DNA of 64,000 bases from Flavobacterium arcticum (GCF_003344925.1 NZ_CP031188.1:2029001-2093000), one strand, 5' to 3'. Positions 51,596 through 61,310 are shown, counted from the stretch's first letter. Notes: a model not told the origin generated them from the letters alone. Numbers and translations: made by a program.

Positions 51596-53560
51596 ATGAG
51601 AAAGATATTACTATTAGCCTTATTTACTGCTTTTACATTTGTAAGTTATTCGCAAACAGTGGCAAATCAGCCACCAGATATGTTTGGCTGCTATGAGTTT
51701 GACAGCTTTGATCTAACTGCAGATGAAAATATTGTTTTAGGTGAACAAAGTCCTGACGATTATTCGGTTGCTTATTTTGAATCTGAAACCGATGCTATTA
51801 GTCAGACTAATTCAATAGTTTATCCTCAAATCTATATGCCTAGTCAAACAGTAGAAATTTTTGTAAGGGTAACCGATATGAGTACGATTGATAATTCTTA
51901 TGCTATCACTTCATTTAGTGTAATAATTTATCAACCAGTAACTATTCCTGAAAACTTAAATATGATATATTATGAGAATAATACTGATAGTTTTCATACG
52001 TTTCTACTTAATGACTTTACACCACAAATATTACCCGGAGTAGAAAATTTTGATGATTATACAGTAAAGTTTTACTTTTCAGAAGAATTCTTTAATCAAG
52101 ATCTTGCACTTCCTAATCAATATACAAATATAAGTTCTCCCCAAACAATTTATGTTGAGGTAGAGGATAACATGACGGGTTGTATTAGTACTGCAGAGAT
52201 AACTTTAATTGTTCAGGAGAATACATATGATGATATAAGAGGAACAATTACTTATGATGTAGATAATAATGGTTGCGATGAAAACGATGCAGCAGCAGCA
52301 GGTGTTTTGGTTAGCTATACAAGTAATAATGATGTTTACTATACTTATACTAATGCTAGTGGTGATTATACTTTTTATAATGTACCGAATGATGAAGGTG
52401 TGATAGAGCTACCAATTTCTAATACTATAGATTATACAACACTACCAAATAATTATACTATAACAACTTTTGAAGAGTTTGCAGATAATGATTTTTGCCT
52501 TGCAATACCAAATACTGTTAATGATGTATCGGTTACTCTTATACCTTATGGTAATGCCGCGCCAGGGTTTGAAGCATCTTATAAACTAATCATACAAAAT
52601 TTAGGAAGCTATACTACAAATGGTACATTAACTGTTACATTTGATGATACAAAACTTGATTTTGCTTCGGCAAGTCCTGAAATGACGCAAACAGATAATA
52701 CACTTAGTTTTTCTTTCAGCGATGTTCAGCCTTTTCAAGCGCAAACAGCAACTATTCATTTTGATGTCATGACACCATCAACAGTTAACGTAGGGGATAT
52801 CCTTAACTTTACTGCATCTTTAGTGGGTAGTGATGATAATCCTGATAATAATATTTCATTACTTAATCAAACAGTTGTAAACTCTTTTGACCCTAATGAT
52901 ATAACAGTACGCGAAGGAGCATCTATTACTTTGGAGCAGGCAGAAGGTTATTTACATTATATGGTTCGTTTCCAGAACGAAGGTACAGCCAATGCACAAA
53001 CAGTACGTATAGAAACACAGCTTGATGCTAATCTTGACTGGGATACCTTTATGCCAATAAGTGCAAGTCATAATTATGAAATAGTAAGAGATGACCAAGG
53101 AGTTGTAGAATTTATATTCAATGAAATAGATCTTCCTTATACAGATGCTGATGAAGCAGGCAGCCAAGGTTACATAATATATAAAATAAAACCAGTAGCA
53201 ACTATTGCGTTAGGCGATGTAATGGAAGCATCGGCAGGTATTTATTTTGACTTTAACGAGGCAGTACTTACCAACACTGCTACTACTACAGTAGAAGCTA
53301 CAGCAAGTAGTGTTGACTTTACTGCAAATGAATTTGTACTATACCCTAATCCAGCATCAGACAATATAACATTAAAAATGCAAAACCTAAATGGTGAAGC
53401 TATTGTTACTGTAACTAATATATTAGGAAAAACAGTACTTAGTGCTATAGTGTCTAGTAATGAATCAAACCTTGATATCTCGATGTTAAATAGCGGAATG
53501 TATTTTGTTACATTTCAAGCAGAAGGAAAATCAATTACTAAAAAAGTTGTTATAAAATAA
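51596..53560 (+). CDS. T9SS-secreted surface protein, paralogue 2
   Basis: A 654-aa paralogue of the preceding protein. Signal peptide 'MRKILLLALFTAFTFVSYSQ', a similar but clearly diverged N-terminal half ('SPDDYSVAYFESETDAISQ'), an SdrD-B-like segment ('ITYDVDNNGCDENDAAAAGV'), a DUF7619-type domain ('SFDPNDITVREGASITLEQA') and a type A sorting domain that differs from paralogue 1 by only one or two residues. It is about 75 residues shorter in the N-terminal half. The binding target is unknown. Confidence 0.9.
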   Translation: MRKILLLALFTAFTFVSYSQTVANQPPDMFGCYEFDSFDLTADENIVLGEQSPDDYSVAYFESETDAISQTNSIVYPQIYMPSQTVEIFVRVTDMSTIDNSYAITSFSVIIYQPVTIPENLNMIYYENNTDSFHTFLLNDFTPQILPGVENFDDYTVKFYFSEEFFNQDLALPNQYTNISSPQTIYVEVEDNMTGCISTAEITLIVQENTYDDIRGTITYDVDNNGCDENDAAAAGVLVSYTSNNDVYYTYTNASGDYTFYNVPNDEGVIELPISNTIDYTTLPNNYTITTFEEFADNDFCLAIPNTVNDVSVTLIPYGNAAPGFEASYKLIIQNLGSYTTNGTLTVTFDDTKLDFASASPEMTQTDNTLSFSFSDVQPFQAQTATIHFDVMTPSTVNVGDILNFTASLVGSDDNPDNNISLLNQTVVNSFDPNDITVREGASITLEQAEGYLHYMVRFQNEGTANAQTVRIETQLDANLDWDTFMPISASHNYEIVRDDQGVVEFIFNEIDLPYTDADEAGSQGYIIYKIKPVATIALGDVMEASAGIYFDFNEAVLTNTATTTVEATASSVDFTANEFVLYPNPASDNITLKMQNLNGEAIVTVTNILGKTVLSAIVSSNESNLDISMLNSGMYFVTFQAEGKSITKKVVIK

Positions 53561-53583
53561 ATCGTAGTTTTTAATTTTTATCT

Positions 53584-53611
53584 AAGCCTCCGCAAATGTG
53601 GAGGCTTTTTT
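53584..53611 (+). terminator. Terminator of T9SS paralogue 2
   Basis: The same AAGCCTCC/GGAGGCTT hairpin as at 51514, followed by T-runs. Confidence 0.9.
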
Positions 53612-53626
53612 AAGCTCTATAAATAT

Positions 53627-53653
53627 AAAAGAGCCGCATATTGCGGCTCTTTT
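53627..53653. terminator. Terminator of the DUF6048 gene (bidirectional)
   Basis: AAAAGAGCCGCA pairs with TGCGGCTCTTTT around loop TAT. It ends the minus-strand DUF6048/DUF6452 transcript and backs up the plus-strand terminator at 53584. Confidence 0.85.
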
Positions 53654-53661
53654 AGTTTGTA

Positions 53662-54414
53662 TTATTTCTTTTCGTCTTTAGGTTTATTCATTTTTTTATA
53701 CAGTGGTATAAAGTAAGAAACAGTATAGTTAAAACCTACACCAAAACTACCTTCGTAAGTACGGTTAAAACCAGGAATATAGAGGTTGTCAAAATTCTCA
53801 GGTTTTTTATCTGTTATTAAACTCTTTAGTCTTACACTAAAACCAAGATATAAATTGTCAAAAAGCTCTGCTTTTATACCGCCAATGACTTCTACCCAAT
53901 GTGCACTTAGTCCGCTGTACTCTCTGTTAGCGTCAACAGTTACAGCATCAAGGTATCTTATATCACTGTCATTTATGAGTCTATTATCATAGATAGTGTA
54001 AGAGTTAAGGTTTTGGCTAAAAGAAGCAAAGCCATAACGCATTCCAACAAATACCATGTTTTCCATATCTAGCCAGTTTTCATAAGCATTGTAATCAAAC
54101 CCAACCTTAAAATAACTTCCTTTTGTAGTAAAATTAAGTTGTCTATCATCTAAGGTATAATCTTCATTACCCAGTTCGCCCGCTACATATATTTTTTTAG
54201 TTAACCTATAGTCAGCTACTAACTCTAGTCCTCTATAATCATCAGTATAAAAACCTTTACTAAGTTTATTTAAATCAATACCTACCCTTATACCATAGCG
54301 TTCTGCTTTGGCGGGAGGAGCTATAGTATCTTTAGCTGTTTGTGAATAAGCCGATAGCGATATCACTACAGCACAAAGGCTAGAAATAAAGTTTAACATG
54401 CGCCGATTGTTCAT
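53662..54414 (-). CDS. DUF6048 family outer-membrane-like protein
   Basis: A 250-aa exported protein with a signal peptide (about 1-24, 'MLNFISSLCAVVISLSAYSQ') and alternating beta-strands such as 'YGIRVGIDLNKLSKGFY', 'YFKVGFDYNAYENW' and 'FGVGFNYTVSYFIPLYKK', which suggest a small beta-barrel. It matches what I know of DUF6048, a Bacteroidota family encoded next to DUF6452 and rlmD as here. The start overlaps the DUF6452 gene by 35 bases. The function is unknown. Confidence 0.82.
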   Translation of the reverse strand: MNNRRMLNFISSLCAVVISLSAYSQTAKDTIAPPAKAERYGIRVGIDLNKLSKGFYTDDYRGLELVADYRLTKKIYVAGELGNEDYTLDDRQLNFTTKGSYFKVGFDYNAYENWLDMENMVFVGMRYGFASFSQNLNSYTIYDNRLINDSDIRYLDAVTVDANREYSGLSAHWVEVIGGIKAELFDNLYLGFSVRLKSLITDKKPENFDNLYIPGFNRTYEGSFGVGFNYTVSYFIPLYKKMNKPKDEKK

Positions 54415-54910
54415 CTTCTATATTATTTCTAGTTATAACTACATCTTTTATCCACAGGTTGTCATTCGGTATCGTATCGGTAAATACAGCATTCAGATTT
54501 TCGGGAGTACTTTCGTTAAGGTAAAAAAACGATTTATAGCCACAGGCACGCGAAACATATATTTCATTATGCGTGTATTTAAATTCAATATAGTCAGTAT
54601 TATAATTCTTTGTACCGCCAGATCCTGTAGTAACCAATGTAAAGCCCCATTTTACGACTTCGGCATCAGTACGAAGTGGGACTACAATACTATCTGTAGT
54701 ACCTGCTATAACTTTATTAATAACTTCATCATCCATAAAGTACTGAATGTAACCTGATTTTTTTTCGGTTTGGTTATCTTCATTATACATGGTAATGATG
54801 AGGTTTGGCGTGGTAACAGTACCATCGGCACATATATCATCTTTTTCGCAACTCCAAAAGCAGCATATTGTAAAAGTTATAAATAGTAACGAAACTAATA
54901 TTTTTTTCAT
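54380..54910 (-). CDS. DUF6452 family lipoprotein
   Basis: A 176-aa lipoprotein with signal 'LFITFTICCFWSC' (Cys21), followed by 'EKDD', an acidic +2/+5 stretch that may act as a surface-export signal in Bacteroidota. The mature part has 'TPNLIITMYNEDNQTEKKSG' and ends 'HVKLYF'. DUF6452 and DUF6048 occur together, so the two may form a complex at the outer membrane. It starts 21 bases after the rlmD stop. Confidence 0.82.
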   Translation of the reverse strand: MKKILVSLLFITFTICCFWSCEKDDICADGTVTTPNLIITMYNEDNQTEKKSGYIQYFMDDEVINKVIAGTTDSIVVPLRTDAEVVKWGFTLVTTGSGGTKNYNTDYIEFKYTHNEIYVSRACGYKSFFYLNESTPENLNAVFTDTIPNDNLWIKDVVITRNNIEDEQSAHVKLYF

Positions 54911-54931
54911 AGCAATAAAGACTATTTTTAT

Positions 54932-56344
54932 TTATCGTTTTTCCAAAAGTACAACATTTTCTACATGATGTGTTTGCGGAAACATATCTACGGGTCTCAC
55001 GCGGGTAACTTTATACTTCTCATCCATCAAAGCAAGGTCTCGTGCTTGTGTAGCCGAGTTACAACTTACATATACCACTTTGTCAGGAGCTATGTTTAGT
55101 ATTTGTTGCACCACATCTTTGTGCATACCATCGCGCGGAGGATCAGTAATAATAACGTCAGGTTTTCCATGTGTGGCTATAAACTCTTCGTTAAAGACTA
55201 CCTTCATGTCACCTACAAAAAACTCACAATTGGTAATGTTATTGCGTTTTGCATTTTCTTTAGCATCGGCAATCGCTTCGGGCACAGCCTCTACACCAAT
55301 TACTTTACCTGCTTGTTTAGATACAAACTGAGCTATAGTACCTGTACCTGTATATAGATCATATACTAGTTCGTTTCCTGTAAGACCTGCAAACTCACGT
55401 GTTATTTTGTATAACTCATAGGCTTGGTCAGAGTTGGTTTGGTAAAACGATTTAGCATTAATGCTAAAATGAAGTCCTTCCATTTCCTCTAATATATACT
55501 CACGACCTTTATAAAGGGTTATATCTTGGTCATATATTGTGTCGTTAGCTTTTTGGTTTACCACATATTGTAACGATGTTATTTCGGGGAAACGTTCTGC
55601 TAAATGATCTAATAGTAATTCGCGTTTTTGTTTATCATCATCAAAAAACTGTATTAATACCATTATTTCACCTGTAGATGCTGTACGTAGCATTAACGTG
55701 CGTAATAACCCTGAATGTTCTCTAGGATTAAAAAACGCAAGATTATGCTTATTAGCAAAATCTCTTACTTCGTTACGAATAGCATTACTTGGGTCTTCTT
55801 GTAAGCTACAATGGGTAATGTCAAGTATTTTATCCCACATACGCGGTATATGAAAACCTAGTGCATTACTATTTTCTATTTCTTCATCACTTTGTATCTC
55901 TTCCTCAGTCATCCATCGACTATTAGAGAAAGAGAATTCCATTTTATTTCGGTAAAAAAACTGCTTTTCGCTACCTAATATCGATTCAAATTCGGGTAAT
56001 TCTATTTTACCAATGCGTTTTAGGTTGTTATAAACCTCTTGATTTTTGTAAAATAATTGGCGGTCATACTTCATATTCTGCCATTTACAACCACCACAAG
56101 AACCAAAATGCGAACATACAGGAGTTGTCCTGTGTTCAGAAAATTCATGAATTTTGGTAGCTTTACCCTCATAATAGGCTTTACGCTTTTTAAAAGTTTG
56201 TACATCTACCACGTCGCCAGGCACAACATTAGGTATAAATATTACTTTACCATCGGGCGCTTTAGCTACCGAAACACCTTTAGCTCCTGCATCTAGCACA
56301 GCTACATTTTCGAAAACAATCTTTTCTGTTCTTTTTCTTCCCAT
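54932..56344 (-). CDS. rlmD: 23S rRNA (uracil-C5)-methyltransferase RlmD
   Basis: A 470-aa RNA methyltransferase of the RumA family, which methylates U1939 of 23S rRNA in E. coli. It has an N-terminal TRAM domain (about 5-65), an iron-sulfur binding set 'CSHFGSCGGCKWQ' (about 77-89), the SAM site 'VYDLYTGTGTIAQFVSK' and the catalytic pair 'ITDPPRDGMH' and 'VYVSCNSATQARDL', where the Cys is the nucleophile. It precedes DUF6452 and DUF6048 and is probably co-transcribed with them. Confidence 0.95.
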   Translation of the reverse strand: MGRKRTEKIVFENVAVLDAGAKGVSVAKAPDGKVIFIPNVVPGDVVDVQTFKKRKAYYEGKATKIHEFSEHRTTPVCSHFGSCGGCKWQNMKYDRQLFYKNQEVYNNLKRIGKIELPEFESILGSEKQFFYRNKMEFSFSNSRWMTEEEIQSDEEIENSNALGFHIPRMWDKILDITHCSLQEDPSNAIRNEVRDFANKHNLAFFNPREHSGLLRTLMLRTASTGEIMVLIQFFDDDKQKRELLLDHLAERFPEITSLQYVVNQKANDTIYDQDITLYKGREYILEEMEGLHFSINAKSFYQTNSDQAYELYKITREFAGLTGNELVYDLYTGTGTIAQFVSKQAGKVIGVEAVPEAIADAKENAKRNNITNCEFFVGDMKVVFNEEFIATHGKPDVIITDPPRDGMHKDVVQQILNIAPDKVVYVSCNSATQARDLALMDEKYKVTRVRPVDMFPQTHHVENVVLLEKR

Positions 56345-56379
56345 TTGGCAAAAATAAACTATTGCTCATTAAATTTAAA

Positions 56380-56387
56380 TAAATTTG
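56380..56387 (+). promoter_or_regulatory. -7 box of the DUF1697 gene
   Basis: TAAATTTG fits TAnnTTTG, 25 bases before the ATG at 56413. Confidence 0.4.
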
Positions 56388-56412
56388 CAGGGAATACTTA
56401 AAAACAATTATT

Positions 56413-56970
56413 ATGCCTGTATATCTTGCTCTTTTTCGCGGTATTAATGTAAGCGGACACAATATTATTAAAATGGAACATTTACGGAAGCTAATGGAAG
56501 CTAACGGCTATATAAATGTAGAAACGTATATACAGAGTGGTAATGTGGTTTTTGAAACCGATGAAACCGATAAGGCGAAAGTAGCATATAATATACAGTT
56601 ACTCTTGTATAAAGAATATGGTTATGATGTTGTGATATTTATATATGATGAAACTGATTTGATTAAAGCTATTGATAACAATCCTTATACAGATAGAGTA
56701 CCCGAGCCATCAGGGCCTAAAAAATACTTTGTAGTATTTCTTTCAGAAGAGCCTTCGGTTGCAGGTATAGATCAAGTAAAGAAATATAACCGTAGTGATG
56801 ATGTTTTTAAAGTAGTAGATAGCGTAATGTATTTAAAGTTGGCACAGAGTGCTGCCGACTCTAAACTAACGAGCACTTTTATTGAAAACAAAACTAAACT
56901 AAAAGCGACTACCCGTAACTGGAATACTACATTAAAAATGCTAGAGATGCTACAAGCTCGTAAAGCTTAA
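56413..56970 (+). CDS. DUF1697 domain protein
   Basis: A 185-aa cytoplasmic protein of the DUF1697 family. It begins 'PVYLALFRGINVSGHNIIKM' and contains 'LMEANGYINVETYIQSGNVVFE', both family hallmarks, and ends 'TTRNWNTTLKMLEML'. Members are widespread single-domain proteins with a ferredoxin-like fold and no established role. The gene appears to stand alone, divergent from rlmD. Confidence 0.92.
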   Translation: MPVYLALFRGINVSGHNIIKMEHLRKLMEANGYINVETYIQSGNVVFETDETDKAKVAYNIQLLLYKEYGYDVVIFIYDETDLIKAIDNNPYTDRVPEPSGPKKYFVVFLSEEPSVAGIDQVKKYNRSDDVFKVVDSVMYLKLAQSAADSKLTSTFIENKTKLKATTRNWNTTLKMLEMLQARKA

Positions 56971-57070
56971 AGTTGATGTGCTTTTTGTTAAAGTTGATTT
57001 AATTGCCATTATGTTTTATACTTAAATAGCTAACTTTAAATAAATTAAACATTAACAAAAAACATATAAC

Positions 57071-57487
57071 ATGAAAAGACACGCTACAGCCGTTTGGGAA
57101 GGTTCTCTTAAAGAAGGTGAAGGAAGACTTACAACCGAGAGTCATGTATTAAATGATACACAATACTCGTTTAAAACTCGTTTTGAAAATGGCAACGGTA
57201 CTAACCCCGAAGAACTTATTGCAGCGGCTCACTCAGGATGCTTTACTATGCAACTTACAGCTTACCTTAACGAAGCTGGATATACCGCAGATTCTATTGA
57301 AACAAAATGCGATATTGATTTTCAAGATGGTACTGTTGTAGCTTCATACCTTTCTGTAGTTGCAAAGGTTGATGATATTAATACTGCAGCTTTTCAGCAA
57401 CTGGTACAAAAGGCAGAGAAAAATTGCCCTATATCTAGATTGCTTAATACCAAAATATCATCGGACGCGACATTGATACAAAACTAA
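57071..57487 (+). CDS. OsmC-family peroxiredoxin
   Basis: A 138-aa protein of the OsmC group, which reduces organic hydroperoxides in the cytoplasm. The two catalytic cysteines are Cys57 in 'AAAHSGCFTMQL' and Cys119 in 'EKNCPISRLLN', and 'NPEELIAAAH' is the family motif. It is closer to OsmC than to Ohr because it has the 'KRHATAVWEGSLKEGEG' start. A terminator follows directly. Confidence 0.95.
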   Translation: MKRHATAVWEGSLKEGEGRLTTESHVLNDTQYSFKTRFENGNGTNPEELIAAAHSGCFTMQLTAYLNEAGYTADSIETKCDIDFQDGTVVASYLSVVAKVDDINTAAFQQLVQKAEKNCPISRLLNTKISSDATLIQN

Positions 57488-57502
57488 ATTTGTACTATAA
57501 AC

Positions 57503-57534
57503 AAAAAAAGCTCTAGATTACTAGAGCTTTTTTT
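57503..57534 (+). terminator. Terminator of the OsmC gene
   Basis: AAAAAAAGCTCTAG pairs with CTAGAGCTTTTTTT around loop ATTA. Confidence 0.9.
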
Positions 57535-57584
57535 GTTTACTGTCATTACAACTAAAATAGTAAATTTGGAAAAACTATTTGTAC

Positions 57585-58547
57585 ATGAACCGCTTTGATA
57601 GAATAACGGCAATACTAATACAACTGCAATCTAGAAAAGTTGTAAAAGCACAGGATATTGCCGATAGGTTTGATATAAGTCTACGTACCGTATATCGTGA
57701 CATCCGAACGCTAGAAGAAGCTGGAATACCACTGTATGGCGAAGCAGGAGTAGGCTACTCGCTAGTAGATGGCTACAGGCTACCTCCTGTAATGTTTACT
57801 CCCGAAGAAGCTATCGCTTTTGTTACTGCCGAAAAGCTTATGGAGAAGTTTAGTGATACGGCATTACAAAATAATTTTGCATCGGCACTGTATAAGGTTA
57901 AAGCTGTTTTACGAAATACTGAAAAACAACTTTTAGAAAATCTTGATGGTCATATAGAGGTAAATGATAGAAAGCATAATAATAAATTACCCATAAATAC
58001 TCTAGATGTATTACTAAAAGCAATAGCAGATAAAAAAGCAGTACAAATGGAGTATAGGGCAGTGGGTCGCAATGATGATAGTAACAGACTTATAGAGCCA
58101 ATAGGTATTTTTCATGAAAATGAAAATTGGTACACCATTGCTTATTGCCACTTGCGCGAAAGTTATCGACAGTTTAGAATAGATAGGGTAAAAAATATAG
58201 CATTAACACAACAAGACCAACAAGAGCGCACTTCTTTAAAAGAATATAGAGAAAAAGAGCAGGTATATTGTAATCAGGAGGTACAAAAAGTTGTGCTAAG
58301 GGTAGACAAAAAAATTGTACCTTATATACAAAATCAGCGACATTATTATGGGTTTGTTTCAGAGGAAATATACGATGATTATGTAGAGATGGTTTTCTTA
58401 ACACACCATATACATGAAGGGTTACCACGTTGGATAATAATGTTTGCTGATTCTGCAGAGATAATAGAGCCACAGTCACTTAAAGATCGAATAATAGAAT
58501 TATTAGAAAAAATTTCAAAAAAAATGAAGCTGTCAAAATCCTACTGA
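57585..58547 (+). CDS. YafY-type transcriptional regulator (HTH_11 + WYL)
   Basis: A 320-aa regulator from ATG 57585 (MNRFDRITAILIQLQ); a TTG two codons upstream is less likely. The N-terminal HTH_11 domain (about 4-58) has 'VVKAQDIADRFDISLRTVYRDIRTLEEAG'. The WYL domain (about 140-300) has 'AVQMEYRA', 'WYTIAYCHLRESYRQFRIDRV' and a C-terminal extension 'HEGLPRWIIMFADSAEIIEP'. WYL domains sense nucleic acid or nucleotide ligands in several systems. The DinB gene follows 61 bases on, a frequent pairing, and is a likely target. Confidence 0.92.
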   Translation: MNRFDRITAILIQLQSRKVVKAQDIADRFDISLRTVYRDIRTLEEAGIPLYGEAGVGYSLVDGYRLPPVMFTPEEAIAFVTAEKLMEKFSDTALQNNFASALYKVKAVLRNTEKQLLENLDGHIEVNDRKHNNKLPINTLDVLLKAIADKKAVQMEYRAVGRNDDSNRLIEPIGIFHENENWYTIAYCHLRESYRQFRIDRVKNIALTQQDQQERTSLKEYREKEQVYCNQEVQKVVLRVDKKIVPYIQNQRHYYGFVSEEIYDDYVEMVFLTHHIHEGLPRWIIMFADSAEIIEPQSLKDRIIELLEKISKKMKLSKSY

Positions 58548-58608
58548 CATAGGGCTGTCACTAAGTGTTGTTTTCTTTGTGTCATCAAACAATAAAAACG
58601 ACATTATA

Positions 58609-59106
58609 ATGAAATTAATTGATTTATTACTGGAAGAGTTAAACCAAGAAGCTGCTATAACTCGCAAATTTTTAGAACGTATTCCCGAAGATAAATATAA
58701 TTGGCAACCACACCCTAAAAATATGCCTATGAAAGTACTTGCTACTCATATAGCCGAATTACCAGGATGGGTGAATACTGCTGTTACAACAGATGGACTA
58801 GATTTTTCAGCTACGCCCTATGAGCCTAAAGATGTAAAAAGTACAGGAGAATTAATTGCTTTTTTTGAAGAAAACCTAAATAGTGCTAAGGAAGCCCTTG
58901 CAGGGTTTGATAGTAAAGGGTTTACTAAAGAGTGGATACTTAGTCAGGGAGACCAAATACTTAATAGGTATACAAAATATAGTGTAATAAGAATGACTTA
59001 TTCGCAAGTTGTGCATCATCGTGCTCAGCTTGGAGTATATTTTAGGCTGCTTGATATAGCTGTTCCGGCAAGTTACGGACCAAGTGCCGACGATATGGGC
59101 TCTTAA
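58609..59106 (+). CDS. DinB-family protein
   Basis: A 165-aa four-helix protein from ATG 58609 (MKLIDLLLEELNQEA), preferred over an upstream start that adds ten residues. The three putative metal-binding histidines are in 'PMKVLATHIAELPGW' (one) and 'YSQVVHHRAQLGVYF' (two). Proteins of this superfamily include thiol transferases acting in detoxification; many are induced by stress. It is likely regulated by and co-transcribed with the WYL regulator gene upstream. Confidence 0.9.
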   Translation: MKLIDLLLEELNQEAAITRKFLERIPEDKYNWQPHPKNMPMKVLATHIAELPGWVNTAVTTDGLDFSATPYEPKDVKSTGELIAFFEENLNSAKEALAGFDSKGFTKEWILSQGDQILNRYTKYSVIRMTYSQVVHHRAQLGVYFRLLDIAVPASYGPSADDMGS

Positions 59107-59124
59107 TTAGTATAAAAAGTAAAT

Positions 59125-59157
59125 AAAAAACTCACTCTATATCAGAGTGAGTTTTTT
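59125..59157 (+). terminator. Terminator of the WYL-DinB unit
   Basis: AAAAAACTCACTCT pairs with AGAGTGAGTTTTTT around loop ATATC. Confidence 0.9.
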
Positions 59158-59287
59158 GTTTTTGCATTTAATTCAAAATAAACATAAAATAATTTTATTT
59201 TTATTAATTTGCATCAGTAAATAAGGATGATTTCTCTCCTGTAAAGAAGGAATTGCTGTTTTAAGAAAATAAAAAAATAAGATTAAA

Positions 59288-60532
59288 ATGTCAGTTTTAG
59301 AAAAATTAAGTTCGGCAGATGCCATCGCGTTAGAAGATAAATATGGAGCACATAATTACCATCCACTACCAGTAGTACTTAGTAAAGGAGAGGGAGTATA
59401 TGTATGGGATGTAGAAGGTAAAAAATATTATGATTTTCTTTCAGCATACTCTGCTGTAAACCAAGGGCACTGTCACCCTAAAATTGTAGGTGCTATGATG
59501 CAGCAAGCACAAACGCTAACACTTACTTCGAGAGCTTTTTATAATGATCAGTTAGGTAAATATGAAGAATTTGTGACTAACTACTTTGGCTTTGATAAGG
59601 TATTACCTATGAATACAGGAGCTGAAGCAGTAGAAACAGCGATAAAAATATGTCGTAAATGGGCTTATGAAAAGAAAGGTATTCATGAAAAAGCTGCAAA
59701 AATAGTAGTTTGCGAAAATAATTTCCACGGTAGAACAACTACCATTATATCTTTTTCTAACGACGAGAATGCCAGAAAAAATTTCGGACCTTATACCGAA
59801 GGGTTTATCATGATACCTTATGATGATGTTGAGGCACTTGAAGAAGTATTGAAAAATGAAAAAGATATTGCAGGTTTTCTTGTAGAGCCTATACAGGGCG
59901 AAGCAGGTGTATATGTACCATCTGAAGGGTATCTTACAAAGACTAAGGCATTGTGCGAAAAACATAATGTACTTTTTATAGCCGACGAGGTACAAACGGG
60001 TATAGCAAGAACAGGACAACTATTAGCTGTAAACCATGAAAATGTACAGCCAGATATACTAATATTAGGTAAAGCAATATCTGGAGGAGCATACCCAGTG
60101 TCGGCAGTATTAGCAAACGACCATATTATGAATGTTATACAACCAGGTCAGCATGGTTCTACCTTTGGTGGTAATCCTGTTGCAGCAGTGGTGGCTATAG
60201 CGGCACTAGAGGTTGTTACTGATGAAAAACTTGCAGAAAATGCCGAGACATTAGGACAACTTTTTAGAAGTAAATTAAGCGAGTATATTGCAGGGAGTAC
60301 TATTGCAACACTTGTAAGAGGTAAAGGACTGCTTAATGCAGTACTTATTAACGATACAGAAGATAGCTCTACAGCTTGGGATATTTGTATGAAACTAAAA
60401 GAAAATGGACTATTAGCAAAACCAACACATGGTAACATCATTCGTTTTGCACCACCATTAGTAATGAACGAAGAGCAGTTATTAGACTGTGTAAGTATTA
60501 TTACCAAGACGTTGCAAGAATTCGAAAAATAA
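59288..60532 (+). CDS. rocD: Ornithine aminotransferase
   Basis: A 414-aa PLP-dependent class III aminotransferase. It moves the delta-amino group of ornithine to 2-oxoglutarate, giving glutamate semialdehyde in arginine/proline metabolism. It shows '[21 protein letters not shown]', which is specific to this enzyme, '[19 protein letters not shown]' (cofactor site), '[15 protein letters not shown]', and the Schiff-base Lys in '[16 protein letters not shown]'. The length is normal. It lies 30 bases before a DUF5362 gene with which it may be co-transcribed. Confidence 0.96.
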   Translation: MSVLEKLSSADAIALEDKYGAHNYHPLPVVLSKGEGVYVWDVEGKKYYDFLSAYSAVNQGHCHPKIVGAMMQQAQTLTLTSRAFYNDQLGKYEEFVTNYFGFDKVLPMNTGAEAVETAIKICRKWAYEKKGIHEKAAKIVVCENNFHGRTTTIISFSNDENARKNFGPYTEGFIMIPYDDVEALEEVLKNEKDIAGFLVEPIQGEAGVYVPSEGYLTKTKALCEKHNVLFIADEVQTGIARTGQLLAVNHENVQPDILILGKAISGGAYPVSAVLANDHIMNVIQPGQHGSTFGGNPVAAVVAIAALEVVTDEKLAENAETLGQLFRSKLSEYIAGSTIATLVRGKGLLNAVLINDTEDSSTAWDICMKLKENGLLAKPTHGNIIRFAPPLVMNEEQLLDCVSIITKTLQEFEK

Positions 60533-60561
60533 AAAACAATCAATTTATAACCTTTTACTTT

Positions 60562-61026
60562 ATGGAACAGGATTCATCTTTTGACTCATTTGAATTACAA
60601 TTACCAAATGAGGCTAAAAGTTTTTTAAAAACCTCGGCAGGATGGGCTTTATTTTTAGCTATTATTGGTTCTATAGTAATCCTATTTTCCTTTTTTGCAT
60701 CATTGGCATTAATATTGGCAGGTAGTACAATGGATTCTACACCTGGGAGTTTAGGAGCAATGGGCATAATGTCAAGTGCTACATTAGGGCTCTTTTCGCT
60801 TTTATTTACGATAACAATGTTTTTCCCAATTTTATATTTATATAAGTTTTCTTCGTCAACACGAAGTGCACTTAGTAATAACAATATTGATGGGATTACA
60901 AAAGCATTTAGTGATCTTAAGGGATATTTTTTATGGTCTGGTATATTTACAATTTTTTCGATTGTTAGTTACTTAACATTTATTATATATATAGTTTCGG
61001 CCGCATCACGATTATCAGGAATGTAA
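60562..61026 (+). CDS. DUF5362 family membrane protein
   Basis: A 154-aa inner-membrane protein with three or four helices (about 28-55, 68-95 and 125-148) and the 'LQLPNEAKSFLKTSAGWALFLAI' start that marks DUF5362 in Bacteroidota. The loop between helices has 'LYKFSSSTRSALSNNNID' followed by an amphipathic 'TKAFSDLKGYFLWSG'. The role is unknown. It follows rocD by 29 bases and ends at a terminator. Confidence 0.85.
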   Translation: MEQDSSFDSFELQLPNEAKSFLKTSAGWALFLAIIGSIVILFSFFASLALILAGSTMDSTPGSLGAMGIMSSATLGLFSLLFTITMFFPILYLYKFSSSTRSALSNNNIDGITKAFSDLKGYFLWSGIFTIFSIVSYLTFIIYIVSAASRLSGM

Positions 61027-61050
61027 TTCTATTTCTATAAATAAAAATCT

Positions 61051-61076
61051 AAATCCCGCTTAGGCGGGATTTTTTA
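61051..61076 (+). terminator. Terminator of the rocD-DUF5362 unit
   Basis: AAATCCCGC pairs with GCGGGATTT around loop TTAG, followed by T-runs. Confidence 0.9.
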
Positions 61077-61118
61077 TTGGTCAATATTTTAGTAGCTTTG
61101 GCTTTTAATACTAAGGTT

Positions 61119-61310
61119 ATGAAAACAATATATATTATACTTATGTTTGGGGCTGCTTTTCTTGCTTTATATGAGCAGTCTAAACCGCAAGAAGAAACAA
61201 ATGTAGTTGTAATGATTGCTGCTATAGCTGCTTTTATGGTAGGACTCATGCGCCTTATGGCAAAAGTTCCGAGTAAAAATAACCGAGACAAAGAGGAAGA
61301 AGATGTTTAA
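61119..61310 (+). CDS. Small two-helix membrane protein
   Basis: A 63-aa protein from ATG 61119 (MKTIYIILMFGAAFLAL); the frame extends to 61077 but that part overlaps the preceding terminator. It has two membrane helices (about 3-16 and 27-46) and a charged tail ('SKNNRDKEEEDV'). Its stop overlaps the start of the Smr gene as ATGTTTAA, so the two are translationally coupled. The function is unknown. Confidence 0.7.
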   Translation: MKTIYIILMFGAAFLALYEQSKPQEETNVVVMIAAIAAFMVGLMRLMAKVPSKNNRDKEEEDV

